Source: Kitasatospora xanthocidica (GTDB taxonomy: Bacteria > Actinomycetota > Actinomycetes > Streptomycetales > Streptomycetaceae). From it: a DNA stretch of 64,000 nucleotides. The notes beneath the pieces were generated by a model that worked only from the letters and a program-made list of their open reading frames with translations, was not told the origin of the DNA and searched no databases. Each line of letters begins with the position of its first letter. Position 1 is the first letter of the stretch. Both the position numbers and the translations under genes were made by a program. The DNA is taken from the NCBI RefSeq assembly GCF_014656195.1, contig NZ_BNBY01000003.1, forward strand, positions 211,836-275,835, read 5' to 3'. This document shows, in pieces, positions 17,527 to 26,073 of this stretch.

Positions 17527-20352
17527 TCACGTCTGTTCGCCCGCGCGCAGTTCGGTGGCGATCTGGCGCCGGCCGGCGATCAGGGTTTCCAGCACCACCC
17601 CGAGGCAGACCAGCAGCGCCAGGCCCACGGTGGGCAGCAGCACCGGCAGCAGCACGGGGGTGACGGCCTCTCCGACCTCGGCGCCGACCAGCGTCGAGAT
17701 GTCGAAGGCACCGCCCAGCAGCGCGACCGCCGCCGCGGCGACCAGGCCGCCGCCGACGGCCGCCGCCAGGGTCTGCGGCAGCGCCTCGGCGACGATCAGC
17801 GCCAGCCCCTGCCGGGGCCGCAACCCCATGGTGCGCAGCCGGGCCAGCACGGCGGTTCGGTCCGGCGCGGCCCGGAAGAGCGTCAGCAGGACGGCGAGCA
17901 GGGCGAATCCGCCGCCGGCGGCCGCCGCGTACCAGAACAGCCGCCCGGCCGCGTGCTGCAACGGGTCGTCTGCGAGAGCAGCGGCGGCCTCCCGGCTGCT
18001 GTGCACCGTGTATCCCGCGGGCAGGCCGTGGGTGGCCTTGCCGACGGCCGCGGCCTCGTCCGCGATCAGCTTGGCCAGGCCGGTCGGCTGGGCCCCGCCG
18101 TTCTGCCGGAGGATCGTCCTGACCCCCTCGGGGTCGACGTCGCCGACGGCGAACCACTCGTTCACCCGCTTGGCGTCCGGCAGCCGCTCCCAGGCGGGGC
18201 CGGCGGGAACGACGACGAACGGCTTGCCGGGGTCGGGCAGTGCGGGAGTGGCGCCGACGGTCCCGGCGACGGCGACGCGCAGGTCGTTGCCGTTGGGCGT
18301 GCGCACCTGGGACGACCCCGCGGCCAGGCGCTCGGCCAGGTCGGGGCTGACCAGCGCGGGCACCGGGGTGTCCCGGCCGCCGGGGGTGCCGGCGAGCTTC
18401 GCAGGGTCGAACCCGCCGACTCCGAGGGTCCGGGCGATCTCGGCGTACGCCGCCGGATCGACCACCATCACCAGGTAGGCCTCGGTGATGGTGTGGTCGG
18501 CGCCGATGATGCGGGTCTTGGGTTCGACCCAGACGCCGGTCGAGGCCTGGACGCCCGGCAAGGACTCGGCGGCCTTGACGATCGGCCCGGTCAGGGCGGC
18601 GTAGTCCGGGAGGGAGACGCGGATGTCCCCGCCCGTGGAGATGCGAGCGGCCCGCGTCCGGACGTGGTCGACGGTGTCGAGCACGGTGGCGCCGAAGCCG
18701 GTCGTGGCGACGGCGATCAGCAGGGCGAGCAGCGGCAGCGCGGAGGGCCGACGGCGGCCCGAGTTGTCACGAGCGGCCCGGGCCAGGCCGAGGAAGCCGA
18801 CCAGGCCACGGCCCCGACCGGTGAGCGCGGCCAGCCAGCCGACCACCACCGGCTCGATCCGGGCCAGCACCAGCCCGCCGGTGACGGCCAGCAGCAGCGG
18901 CGCCGCCACCAACAGCGGGTCCACCCCGGCACCGGAGTGCCCCACCCCACGGCGCCGGACCTCCGCCACGGCCGCGACGGTGACCGCCAGCACGGTGAGC
19001 TCGCCGACCACTCTGCGCCGCCCGCCGGCCGCTCGCGGGCGCGCCCAGAGCAGGGCCGCGCGGGCCGGGAAGGCCAGCAGGGCGATCAGCGTCGCGGCCA
19101 GCGCCGCCGACACCGAACGGTCCCAGCGAGGCGTGGGCAGCAGCACCAGGGCGAGCGCCGTCCCGAGCACCGCGGCCGGCAGGACGGTGACGGCTCCCTC
19201 GCCGACCAGCCGTCGCAGCACCCCGGCGACGGAACCGCCCCGGGCCCGGAGCAGCCGGATCTCGGCGGTGCGCCGGTCGGTGGTGAGGGCCGCGGCCAGG
19301 AACAGCACCACGACGGCCACACCGGCGACACCGGCGGGGCCGATCGCGCTGAGCGGCAGCGAGGCCTGGTAGCGGGCGTCCGCCCTGGCCAGGATCTCGG
19401 GCAGGAGCGAGCTGGTGCGCAGGTCCGCGCGCCCGGTCGCGCCGGCCAGGTCGGTGGCGCCGTGCCCGATCAGGAGGGAGCTGATGACGCTGCGGGTGTG
19501 GTCGAGCCGGTCGGCGTGCAGCGAGGCGGGGTCGACGGGCACCCGCCAGAAGTTGTCGGCGCTCGAACCCCAGCGAGCCATCGCCGGCAGGCTGCCGCCG
19601 TCGACGAACCCGGTGGTCGCCCAATGCTCGAAGTCGGGGAGGGTGTTGGTTCTCAGGCAGGCACGGGCCGGGCAGCCGAGCTCCTCCCAGAACGGGTCCA
19701 GCGGGTCGTTGGCCCGGTAGAGGCCGACCACCACGGTGCTTCGCGTGGCGCCCGGGCCCTCCAGGCCGTCCTTGCCGTTGTCGATGACGTCACCGAGCTT
19801 GATGCGGATGGTCTCGGCGGCCTTCTCGCTGATCACGATCGGCAGCGGGTCGCGCGCGTCACTCGGGGTCGGCCAGGTGCCGTCGGTGAGGGTGACCCGG
19901 CCGGCCAGATCGCGCAGGTAGAGCAGGCTGAGGTCCGGGAGGCCGTACTCCGAGATCCGTGCGTACCCCGGATTGCCCATGGTGTGGGAGCCCAGGGCAC
20001 GGGCGCCGTAGGCCTGGCCGGCCCGGGCCGGCGTCAACTCCCGGCCGAACGCCTCGATCAGGTGTGCCTGTACCTGATCGAGCATGGCGACTCCGTCGCC
20101 GTCGCGGACCTTGGAGGTGGTCTGCAGACTGGTCCGGTTGAGGCCCTTCTGGCTGACGAAGTCCTGGAGCGCCGCGTCCGCGCCCCGGTCCGCGGCACGG
20201 GGGAAGGCCGCCGCGAGGAAGACGGTGACGAACGCGAGGGCCGCCATGAGCAGCGCGGCCGCCGGGCTCGCCCGCAGCCTGGCGCGGACCCAGCGCGCGG
20301 GGCGGTGGGTGGAGCCGCCGGTGGGCACACGGGTGCCGGCCTGGGTGGTCAC
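17527..20352 (-). CDS. FtsX-like ABC transporter permease, large
   Basis: 941 residues, with an N-terminal helix (SPAAALLMAALAFVTVFLAA) followed by a long extracytoplasmic region, a central bundle of helices around residues 370-560, a second periplasmic-type region and a C-terminal FtsX domain with four helices (FWYAAAAGGGFALLAVLLTL onward). This is the MacB/FtsX-type mechanotransmission permease layout. No ATPase gene is next to it, so the partner must be encoded elsewhere. GTG 20352 is preceded closely by GGAGGAG. In actinomycetes such orphan permeases often belong to lipoprotein or antimicrobial-peptide export systems; the substrate is unknown. Confidence 0.8.
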   Translation of the reverse strand: MTTQAGTRVPTGGSTHRPARWVRARLRASPAAALLMAALAFVTVFLAAAFPRAADRGADAALQDFVSQKGLNRTSLQTTSKVRDGDGVAMLDQVQAHLIEAFGRELTPARAGQAYGARALGSHTMGNPGYARISEYGLPDLSLLYLRDLAGRVTLTDGTWPTPSDARDPLPIVISEKAAETIRIKLGDVIDNGKDGLEGPGATRSTVVVGLYRANDPLDPFWEELGCPARACLRTNTLPDFEHWATTGFVDGGSLPAMARWGSSADNFWRVPVDPASLHADRLDHTRSVISSLLIGHGATDLAGATGRADLRTSSLLPEILARADARYQASLPLSAIGPAGVAGVAVVVLFLAAALTTDRRTAEIRLLRARGGSVAGVLRRLVGEGAVTVLPAAVLGTALALVLLPTPRWDRSVSAALAATLIALLAFPARAALLWARPRAAGGRRRVVGELTVLAVTVAAVAEVRRRGVGHSGAGVDPLLVAAPLLLAVTGGLVLARIEPVVVGWLAALTGRGRGLVGFLGLARAARDNSGRRRPSALPLLALLIAVATTGFGATVLDTVDHVRTRAARISTGGDIRVSLPDYAALTGPIVKAAESLPGVQASTGVWVEPKTRIIGADHTITEAYLVMVVDPAAYAEIARTLGVGGFDPAKLAGTPGGRDTPVPALVSPDLAERLAAGSSQVRTPNGNDLRVAVAGTVGATPALPDPGKPFVVVPAGPAWERLPDAKRVNEWFAVGDVDPEGVRTILRQNGGAQPTGLAKLIADEAAAVGKATHGLPAGYTVHSSREAAAALADDPLQHAAGRLFWYAAAAGGGFALLAVLLTLFRAAPDRTAVLARLRTMGLRPRQGLALIVAEALPQTLAAAVGGGLVAAAAVALLGGAFDISTLVGAEVGEAVTPVLLPVLLPTVGLALLVCLGVVLETLIAGRRQIATELRAGEQT

Positions 20353-20747
20353 ATCTCCTCCACGCGGCGCAGATTGCCGACAATTGGTCACCGGATAGCG
20401 GACGATGCTGTCAGATTCGAACTGAGAACGGAAGGGACTTGCGCGAATCAAGTAAGCAATGGGCACATTCCTTGCATTGACCGGATCCCCACCGGCGGCC
20501 AGCCGCTGGAATACCATGCACACTTCACAACTCCGGCCTCACCACACGCCCTTGACCAGGGAGAATCCCTTTCGGGAATTCGCCGCTCGACACGGTGAAC
20601 CCGCGAAGCTGCCGCAACCGTTGCCCCCGGGCGGAATCCGGCCCGCCGACCCGTTCACCTGCGGCCGCGCCGAAGTGCGAGAGGACCCGGGCACGGTGCG
20701 TATCATTCAGGTGACCCTCCGACACCACGGAGCTCCTGGAGCAGGCG
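20353..20747. other. Intergenic region between divergent permease and hydrolase operon
   Basis: 395 bases, less GC-rich than the flanks. A TATCAT hexamer at 20701-20706 is a plausible -10 for the hydrolase operon, about 41 bases before its ATG; no clear -35 partner was found. GGAG at about 20738 is the hydrolase ribosome site. No RNA gene, further reading frame with coding character, or long repeat was recognised. Confidence 0.4.
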
Positions 20748-21671
20748 ATGGCCGCACTTGAGACCGAAGTTGTGAACGTCCCCGGTGCCCGGCTGCACGT
20801 CGAGGTCCGCGGCAGCGGGCCCCTGCTGCTGCTGGTTCCCGGCGGCGCCTCGGACGCGGCCGTGTTCGAGGCCCTGGCCGAGCAGTTGGCCGCCCGCTAC
20901 CGCGTCGTCAGCTACGACCCGCGCGGCATCTCCCGCAGTCCGCTGGACGGTCCACCGGTCGACCAACAGGTGGAGGTGCAGGCCGAGGACGCACTCCGCC
21001 TGCTCGACCTGCATGCCGTGCCCGGAGAGCCGGTGCGCGTCCTCGGCAGCTGCGCCGGCGCGCTGGTGGCACTCGAACTGCTGCGGCGCCACCCCGACCG
21101 GGTGGACGTGGTGGTCGCCCACGAGCCCCCGACGATGCGCCTGCTGCCGGACGCCGACGCGCAGCTCGCCTTCTTCGAGGAGGTCCACCAGGCCTACCTG
21201 CGCGACGGAGCGCCGGCGGGGATGCGGCGTCTGGCGAGTGCCTTCGGCGGGCGGCCCGTGCCGGACCTGCCGGAGGTGCGGGACAACACCACCTTCTTCC
21301 TGGCCCACGTGATGCGGCCGACGACCGCCTTCCTGCCCGACCTGGCCGCGCTGGCGCGGCTGGCGAGCCGGATCACACCGGCCGGTGGCGAGGAATCGCG
21401 CGGCTACCTGATCCACCGGCCCGTGGCGGCGCTGGCCGCTGCCCTCCGCCGCGACCTGGTGCTCTTCCCCGGGGGCCACTCCGGCTACGCCAAGCACCCG
21501 GAGGCCTTCGCCCGGCAGTTGAGCGCCCTGCTCGAGGTGCTCCCGGACCGGGAGGCGGCCGGCCCGACCGTCACGGAGGCGGACGGCCCGGTCGCCTCGG
21601 GGGCGGACGGCCCGACCGTCACGGAGGCGGGCGGCCCGACGGTCGCGGAGGCGGCCCCGTGCGACTCGTGA
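20748..21671 (+). CDS. Alpha/beta hydrolase with Cys nucleophile
   Basis: 307 residues. Alpha/beta hydrolase fold: oxyanion region LLLVPGGASDAAVFE, YDPRGISRS strand, nucleophile elbow G-S-C102-A-G where Ser is replaced by Cys, and the catalytic His in FPGGHSGYAKHPEAF. A Cys nucleophile is known in dienelactone hydrolases and some thioesterase-like members, so hydrolysis or acyl transfer remains possible. The last 32 residues are four degenerate 8-residue repeats (GPTVTEAD type) encoded by a 24-bp minisatellite, probably a disordered tail. First of three overlapping genes with a glycosyltransferase and a methyltransferase; the set may modify one shared product. Confidence 0.82.
   Translation: MAALETEVVNVPGARLHVEVRGSGPLLLLVPGGASDAAVFEALAEQLAARYRVVSYDPRGISRSPLDGPPVDQQVEVQAEDALRLLDLHAVPGEPVRVLGSCAGALVALELLRRHPDRVDVVVAHEPPTMRLLPDADAQLAFFEEVHQAYLRDGAPAGMRRLASAFGGRPVPDLPEVRDNTTFFLAHVMRPTTAFLPDLAALARLASRITPAGGEESRGYLIHRPVAALAAALRRDLVLFPGGHSGYAKHPEAFARQLSALLEVLPDREAAGPTVTEADGPVASGADGPTVTEAGGPTVAEAAPCDS
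21561..21656 (+). repeat. 24-bp tandem repeat, four copies, in hydrolase tail
   Basis: Four in-frame copies of a 24-bp unit starting GGCCCGACCGTCACGGAGGC encode GPTVTEAD, GPVASGAD, GPTVTEAG and GPTVAEAA. Copies differ at a few bases, so the array is not brand new. It ends two bases before the next gene's GTG and supplies its GGAGG ribosome site. Confidence 0.9.
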
Positions 21672-22900
21672 TGGGAGCGCAGAACTGCGGGTTCGGCCCG
21701 GCGGCCGAACTGGTGGCGGTCTCCCGGGCACTGCCCGACCACCACCGTGTCTTCGTCGGCGAGGGCGTGGCGGCCGAGTTCGCGCTGCGCAATCCGGACG
21801 CCTTCGACGAGATCCGCACCCCGCTGCCCTCGGACCAGGACCTTCGTCAACTCCTGCTCGACAGCGACCGGTTGGTCTCGGTGATGGACGCCGACCTGGT
21901 GCTGCGCGCGGTACTCGCGGACCGGCCGGCGATCCTCGTGGACAGCCTGTTCAGCTTCTGGCGCACGGACCGGCCGCCGGCCGCGATCCACCGGCTGTGC
22001 GCGACCCTGCCGCGCACCGGCTTCGCGGCCGCCGACCGGCACCTCCGTGAACTCTCCCCGCACGAACGCGTCCTCGCCGCCCACCTGCTGGCCACCCACA
22101 GCGTGGTCCAGAACTTCCCCGGCGTCCGGGAGCGGATCGCCGAGTTCGCCGCTCTCGGCACCGGTCGGGCGCCGCGCACGAGCGGCGCGCTGGTCGACCA
22201 CGACGGGCTCCGCGCGGCCGGGCGTACGGACCGGCCCCAGGGCCCGGCGGCGTACGACCTGCTGGTCAACCTCGGGGGCTTCCGCAACTTCCTGCTCGAC
22301 TTCGACGCCCACAACGACTACCTGCTGCTGATCGAACGCTGGCTGCCCGACCTGCTGCGCGACTGGCCGCGGTTCGGCCGGGTGCTGGTCTGCGGCGGGC
22401 CGTTCGGCGGCCGCCGGGCCCGGACCGTCACGGTGGCCGGACGCCGGGCGGACTGCCGGCTGGTGCCGCAGCGCGAACTGCTGGCGTACGTCGCCACCAC
22501 CCCCCACTACCTGATGACCCCCGGCCTGACCGCCCTGCACGAGGCGCTCGCGCTGGGCCGGCTCCCGCTCGCCCTGCCCGAGCAGCACTACGCCCACCTG
22601 TTCACCATCCGCCGCCTCGACCGCACCCACTTCGCCAAGACCGCGCTCAGCCTCACCCACCTGCTGCCCGACCACCCCGTCCCGGAGGACGACTTCACGG
22701 GCACCGCCGCCCTCGTCGACATCGCCGGACGGATCTGCCGCGACGACGCGCACTACGCCCGGTTCCGCCGCCACCTCAACGAGCGGATCGAGCACTACCT
22801 CGCCCTCGACCCGGCACAACGCCGCGAAGCCGTCGAGGAGTTGCGCTCCGCGCTGGACGGCCCGCCGCTCGCCGAGGTCCTCGCCGAGGTGCTGCGATGA
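21659..22900 (+). CDS. GT-B type glycosyltransferase-like protein (GT28-like)
   Basis: 413 residues. The C-terminal domain resembles the nucleotide-sugar-binding half of family 28 transferases: YDLLVNLGGFRNFLLDFDAH, then YLMTPGLTALHEALALGRLP and LPEQHYAHLFTIRRLDRTHF, matching the G-x-T-x-x-E-A-L-x-x-G-x-P pattern of MurG/UGT-type enzymes. The N-terminal domain starts RLVMGAQNCGFGPAAELVAV, a nucleotide-fold glycine motif. Acceptor and sugar are unknown. GTG 21659 has GGAGG seven bases upstream; ATG 21671, in a TGATG overlap with the hydrolase stop, is an alternative. Its stop overlaps the methyltransferase start. Confidence 0.7.
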   Translation: MRLVMGAQNCGFGPAAELVAVSRALPDHHRVFVGEGVAAEFALRNPDAFDEIRTPLPSDQDLRQLLLDSDRLVSVMDADLVLRAVLADRPAILVDSLFSFWRTDRPPAAIHRLCATLPRTGFAAADRHLRELSPHERVLAAHLLATHSVVQNFPGVRERIAEFAALGTGRAPRTSGALVDHDGLRAAGRTDRPQGPAAYDLLVNLGGFRNFLLDFDAHNDYLLLIERWLPDLLRDWPRFGRVLVCGGPFGGRRARTVTVAGRRADCRLVPQRELLAYVATTPHYLMTPGLTALHEALALGRLPLALPEQHYAHLFTIRRLDRTHFAKTALSLTHLLPDHPVPEDDFTGTAALVDIAGRICRDDAHYARFRRHLNERIEHYLALDPAQRREAVEELRSALDGPPLAEVLAEVLR

Positions 22901-23706
22901 CCGGAGCCTCGCCGGAACCCGTCGACTCCGCCGCCTACTTCGACCTGCGCGCACGCCTGCTCGGCCCCCTGCGCAACCGCCCCCTCACCTCCGGCCAGCT
23001 GTGCGAGGTCGGCCGGATCGTCTGCGGCCACCCCGACGGCCTGTCGCTCTACGGCATCCCCGCGCCCCGGATGGCCGCACACGGCATCCGGCTGCTCGGC
23101 CGCACCGCACTGGAATGCGTCAAGGACCCCCACCCCGCACTGGTCGCCGCCGCCCTGACCGACGTCCTGGCCGGCCTGCCGGTCAGCGGCGCCCGCCCAG
23201 TGATCGCCGACCTCTTCTGCGGCTCCGGCAACCTCGGCCACCAGCTCGGCCGGCTCCTCGGCCCCCGGTTCGGCCACCGGGTCCTCGCCACCGAACTCGA
23301 CCCGCTGGTCCACGCCGCCACCCGGCACAACCTCACCCTGGTCGACTCGCCGGTCCGGCTCCACCACGCCGACTACCGCGACCTGCTGCACACCCTCGCC
23401 GCCCCCGCGGTCCCCGACGGGCGGAGCGAGCAGGACGTCTACCTGGTCGAACCGCCCTGGGACGCCGGATACACCCCCGCAGGCCTGGACCTGACCCGCA
23501 CCACACCCCCCGTACCGCGCATCCTCGACGACGTCCGCCGCTCCCGCGGCGGCCGCCCCTGCCTGGTGGTGCTCAAGACCAGCGACCTGATCGCCCGCGA
23601 CACCCTCGCCGCCACCTTCCGCGACGCAACCGCGCTGCGCACCCTCCTCCCCCGGCCGGTCCGGCGCCACGGCATGAACGCGGCCTTCCACCTCTACCGG
23701 GTCTGA
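22897..23706 (+). CDS. Class I SAM methyltransferase with EPPW motif
   Basis: 269 residues. SAM-binding motif I is IADLFCGSGNLGHQLG (about 103-118), motif II LATELDPLVHAATRHN, and the catalytic-loop motif is V-E-P-P-W-D-A-G-Y (about 185). A (D/N/S)PP(Y/W) tetrad is typical of N-methyltransferases acting on exocyclic amino groups, for example on RNA bases or cap guanosine (TGS1-like DFCG...SPPW); here Glu replaces the first residue. The N-terminal 90 residues are helical. The target could be a nucleic acid or a small molecule made by the adjacent hydrolase and glycosyltransferase. ATGA overlap with the preceding gene. Confidence 0.75.
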   Translation: MTGASPEPVDSAAYFDLRARLLGPLRNRPLTSGQLCEVGRIVCGHPDGLSLYGIPAPRMAAHGIRLLGRTALECVKDPHPALVAAALTDVLAGLPVSGARPVIADLFCGSGNLGHQLGRLLGPRFGHRVLATELDPLVHAATRHNLTLVDSPVRLHHADYRDLLHTLAAPAVPDGRSEQDVYLVEPPWDAGYTPAGLDLTRTTPPVPRILDDVRRSRGGRPCLVVLKTSDLIARDTLAATFRDATALRTLLPRPVRRHGMNAAFHLYRV

Positions 23707-23734
23707 CGGTTCCGGACGGCCGACCTGTGTTCAC

Positions 23735-23755
23735 CGACCCGCATCACGCGGGTCG
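23735..23755. terminator. Hairpin terminator, 8-bp stem
   Basis: CGACCCGC-ATCAC-GCGGGTCG, 29 bases after the methyltransferase stop. The short perfect stem and tight loop fit an intrinsic terminator for the three-gene operon, though no U-tract follows. Confidence 0.6.
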
Positions 23756-23974
23756 GGGCCTCTCGCCGGCCGCGCTCGACGCCTGCCAGATGTCGACCGG
23801 CGCCGAGCCGACCGCCACCTGCCCGACTACCTCGCCGCGTTCGAGGAGAACCTCGCCAAGGCGGGTTGGCCACAGCACGCCTCTGCCCCGGGGCCATCTA
23901 CCGGATCGGCCCACCGGACGCGATGATGCGGTCCTGACGTGTCCAAGTGACCACGGACGTCGAGGAGAACACCG

Positions 23975-24799
23975 TTGAAGATCTTCATCTCGTCCGACAT
24001 GGAAGGCACCACGGGGATCGTCGACTGGGAGCAGTGCCGGCCGACGGGCTCCCAGTACGGCTACTACCGGGAGTTGCTCGAACAGGAGGTCAACGCGGCG
24101 ATCGAGGGCGCCGCCGACGCGGGTGCCACCGAGTTCCTGGTCAACGACTCGCACTCCGCCATGTCCAACCTCCGACCGGACCGCCTCGCGCGCCGCGCCC
24201 GCTACCTGTCGGGCCGGCACAAGCCCCTCTACATGATGCAGGGACTCGACCCGTCGTTCGACGCGGTCTTCTTCGTCTCCTACCACGGCTCGATGTCCGG
24301 CGCCGCGTCCGCGCTGTCACACACGTACAACCCGCGCGCGATCGCCGAGGTACGGCTGAACGACATCGCGGCCGGGGAGGCGGGCATCAACGCGCTGGTC
24401 GCGCTCGGGCACCGGGTACCGGTCGTGTTGATCACCGGCGACGACGTCACCGCCAGCCAGGTCGAACCGTTCTGCCCCGGCGTCGAGGCGGTCGTGGTCA
24501 AGACCTCGGTCTCCCGGTTCGCCGCCGACAGCCTGCACCCGGAGCAGGCCCGGGAGTTGATCCGGGAGGGCGCCGACACCGCCGTACGGAGGCTCAGGGA
24601 CGCCGCACCACCCGTGATCGCCCTGCCCGCCACCCTCTCCGTCCGCTTCCGCAACGCCGACCTCGCCGAGATGGCGACCTGGGTCACCGGGGTGATCCGC
24701 GACGACGACCTCACCGTGCACATCACCGATGACGACCCCATCCGCCTCTACCGTGCCTTCGTCACCGTCGTGTCGCTCACCCGGGGAATCGCCGAATAG
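23975..24799 (+). CDS. M55 family metallopeptidase (DppA-like D-aminopeptidase)
   Basis: 274 residues. The N-terminal signature FISSDMEGTTGI carries the SxDxEG zinc ligands of the M55 family; NDSHSAMSN supplies further metal-site residues, and SYHGSMSGAASALSHTYNPR is the conserved active-site loop of DppA-type proteins. DppA is a decameric D-Ala-D-Ala dipeptidase/D-aminopeptidase that recycles cell-wall peptides. TTG start at 23975, with GAGGAG seven bases upstream (23962-23967), decides the start; no ATG lies nearby. It stands alone; the adjacent ABC importer has its own promoter and leader. Confidence 0.9.
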   Translation: MKIFISSDMEGTTGIVDWEQCRPTGSQYGYYRELLEQEVNAAIEGAADAGATEFLVNDSHSAMSNLRPDRLARRARYLSGRHKPLYMMQGLDPSFDAVFFVSYHGSMSGAASALSHTYNPRAIAEVRLNDIAAGEAGINALVALGHRVPVVLITGDDVTASQVEPFCPGVEAVVVKTSVSRFAADSLHPEQARELIREGADTAVRRLRDAAPPVIALPATLSVRFRNADLAEMATWVTGVIRDDDLTVHITDDDPIRLYRAFVTVVSLTRGIAE

Positions 24800-24848
24800 T
24801 CCCACCTCAGGACGATCGGGCTTGCCCTCCCGCCGCTGAGTGGAAGAT

Positions 24849-24878
24849 TTGACTCCGGCGACGATCACCACGCATAGT
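24849..24878 (+). promoter_or_regulatory. Promoter of leader peptide and ABC operon
   Basis: TTGACT (24849-24854) and CATAGT (24873-24878) are spaced by 18 bases. The transcript would start close to or at the A of the leader ATG (24885), so the leader peptide would be translated from a leaderless or nearly leaderless mRNA. Confidence 0.7.
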
Positions 24879-24884
24879 GCCCGC

Positions 24885-24962
24885 ATGGCTGGTTTTCTCG
24901 TTTCGCGCAGGCACATCGACCTGCGCCGTGTGACGGCGATGAGCTGTCGCCCCAGCTGCTGA
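24885..24962 (+). CDS. Cys-containing leader peptide (SRRHIDL family)
   Basis: 25 residues: MAGFLVSRRHIDLRRVTAMS followed by CRPSC and a stop. This matches the actinobacterial putative leader peptide family with the core (V/T)(S/T)RRHIDL(x)RV and a Cys-rich end, found in front of sulfur- and cysteine-related operons. Two Cys codons sit within the last five, so ribosome stalling when Cys-tRNA is low could change folding of the following mRNA. The substrate-binding protein gene begins 174 bases downstream. Identification of the family is from memory of the motif; the regulatory effect is inferred. Confidence 0.8.
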   Translation: MAGFLVSRRHIDLRRVTAMSCRPSC

Positions 24963-25027
24963 CGCGCGCCCTCTTTCGGCTCTGACGCCGGGCGCTTGCC
25001 CCCTTTCTCATTTCCTTCCTTCCTCAT

Positions 25028-25090
25028 CCGCACCTTTCCGTGCGGCTGTTCGCTGCTGCCGCCGTGCCCCGGTCCTCGCGTGACCGGGGC
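25028..25090 (+). promoter_or_regulatory. Hairpins between leader peptide and importer: candidate attenuator
   Basis: A small hairpin CCGCAC/GTGCGG (25028-25045) is followed by a strong one, GCCCCGGTC (25066-25074) with GACCGGGGC (25082-25090). The second, a perfect 9-bp stem with a 7-base loop, lies 46 bases before the importer ATG and could act as terminator or block the ribosome site in a leader-controlled attenuator. Confidence 0.5.
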
Positions 25091-25135
25091 GGGCCGGTCG
25101 CGCGTTCCTCCTCCGTCACCAGCTCTGGAGCACTC

Positions 25136-26029
25136 ATGGGCCCGCGCCGGGTTCTCGTCACCACCCTCACCGCTCTCGTCTCGCTCGCCTCGCTCGCCGC
25201 CTGCGGCAGCACGTCGCCGTCGGCCACCTCCGCCGACAACCCGTACCAGCTGATCGAGCCGGGGAAGATACGCGTCGGCACGCTCTCGGACGCGCCGCCG
25301 AACGTGTACCTCAAGGACGGCAAGTTCACCGGCTTCGACAACGACCTGTTCACCGCCGTCGCCGCCAAGGCCGGCCTCAAGGTGGAGTTCGCCTCGACCG
25401 ACTTCTCCTCCCTGCTGTCGCAGGTCGCCAACCACAAGTTCGACGTGGGCAGTTCGTCGATCACGGTGACCGAGGCCCGCAAGAAGACGGTGGCCTTCAC
25501 CAACGGGTACGACTTCGGCTACTTCGGGCTCGACGTTCCCGCCGGCTCGCCGATCACCGCCTTCGACCAGCTCGCCGGCAAGCGGGTCGTGGTCGTCCAG
25601 GGAACGGTCCAGGACGACTACGCGACGAAGCAGAACCTCAACCCGGTGCGGGTGCCCGACTACAACAGCGCGCTCAACCAGCTGAAGACGGGCACCGCGG
25701 AAGCCTGGATCTCGCCCGCCGAGATCGGCGAGAAGAGCGCCACGGACAGCGGCGGCAAGGTGGTGCTCGCGCAGAAGCAGCTCAGCCCCGCACCAACCGC
25801 CTTCGCCGTCGCGCAGAACCGGCCGCAGCTGCTCGCCGCGCTGAACAAGGCCCTCGACGAGGTGATCGCCGACGGGACCTGGACGCACCTCCAGGAACAG
25901 TACTACCCGGGCCGGCCGGTGCCGGACGGCTTCAAGCCCGGCGGCGGATCGGTCACCTACCCGCCCGTGGCCGCGGCGAGCCCGGGCCCGGCGACGAGCG
26001 CGCCGGTCAGCGCGTCCGCGACCCCCTGA
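25136..26029 (+). CDS. ABC transporter substrate-binding lipoprotein, amino acid type
   Basis: 297 residues. Lipoprotein signal with the lipobox L-A-A-C23. The mature protein is a family 3 solute-binding protein: IRVGTLSDAPPNVYLKDGKF, GFDNDLFTAVAAKAGL and the later DEVIADGTWTHLQEQYYPG are its standard blocks. The family binds polar amino acids, cystine and related compounds. ATG 25136 has GGAG five bases upstream. The C-terminus is an unstructured Ala/Pro/Ser tail. First structural gene of an importer operon with permease and ATPase; the Cys-type leader in front suggests cystine, cysteine or another sulfur compound as ligand, which is inference. Confidence 0.9.
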   Translation: MGPRRVLVTTLTALVSLASLAACGSTSPSATSADNPYQLIEPGKIRVGTLSDAPPNVYLKDGKFTGFDNDLFTAVAAKAGLKVEFASTDFSSLLSQVANHKFDVGSSSITVTEARKKTVAFTNGYDFGYFGLDVPAGSPITAFDQLAGKRVVVVQGTVQDDYATKQNLNPVRVPDYNSALNQLKTGTAEAWISPAEIGEKSATDSGGKVVLAQKQLSPAPTAFAVAQNRPQLLAALNKALDEVIADGTWTHLQEQYYPGRPVPDGFKPGGGSVTYPPVAAASPGPATSAPVSASATP

Positions 26030-26073
26030 CCTGCTGACCACAAACACCGCAACAGACCGGACAGGAGGCTGAC

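Noticed and set aside
23770..23936. Short frame with RHLPDYLAAFEENLAKAGWP
   Set aside because: Protein-like for about 25 residues, but no start, no ribosome site and no family recognised; perhaps a decayed gene, too little to annotate.
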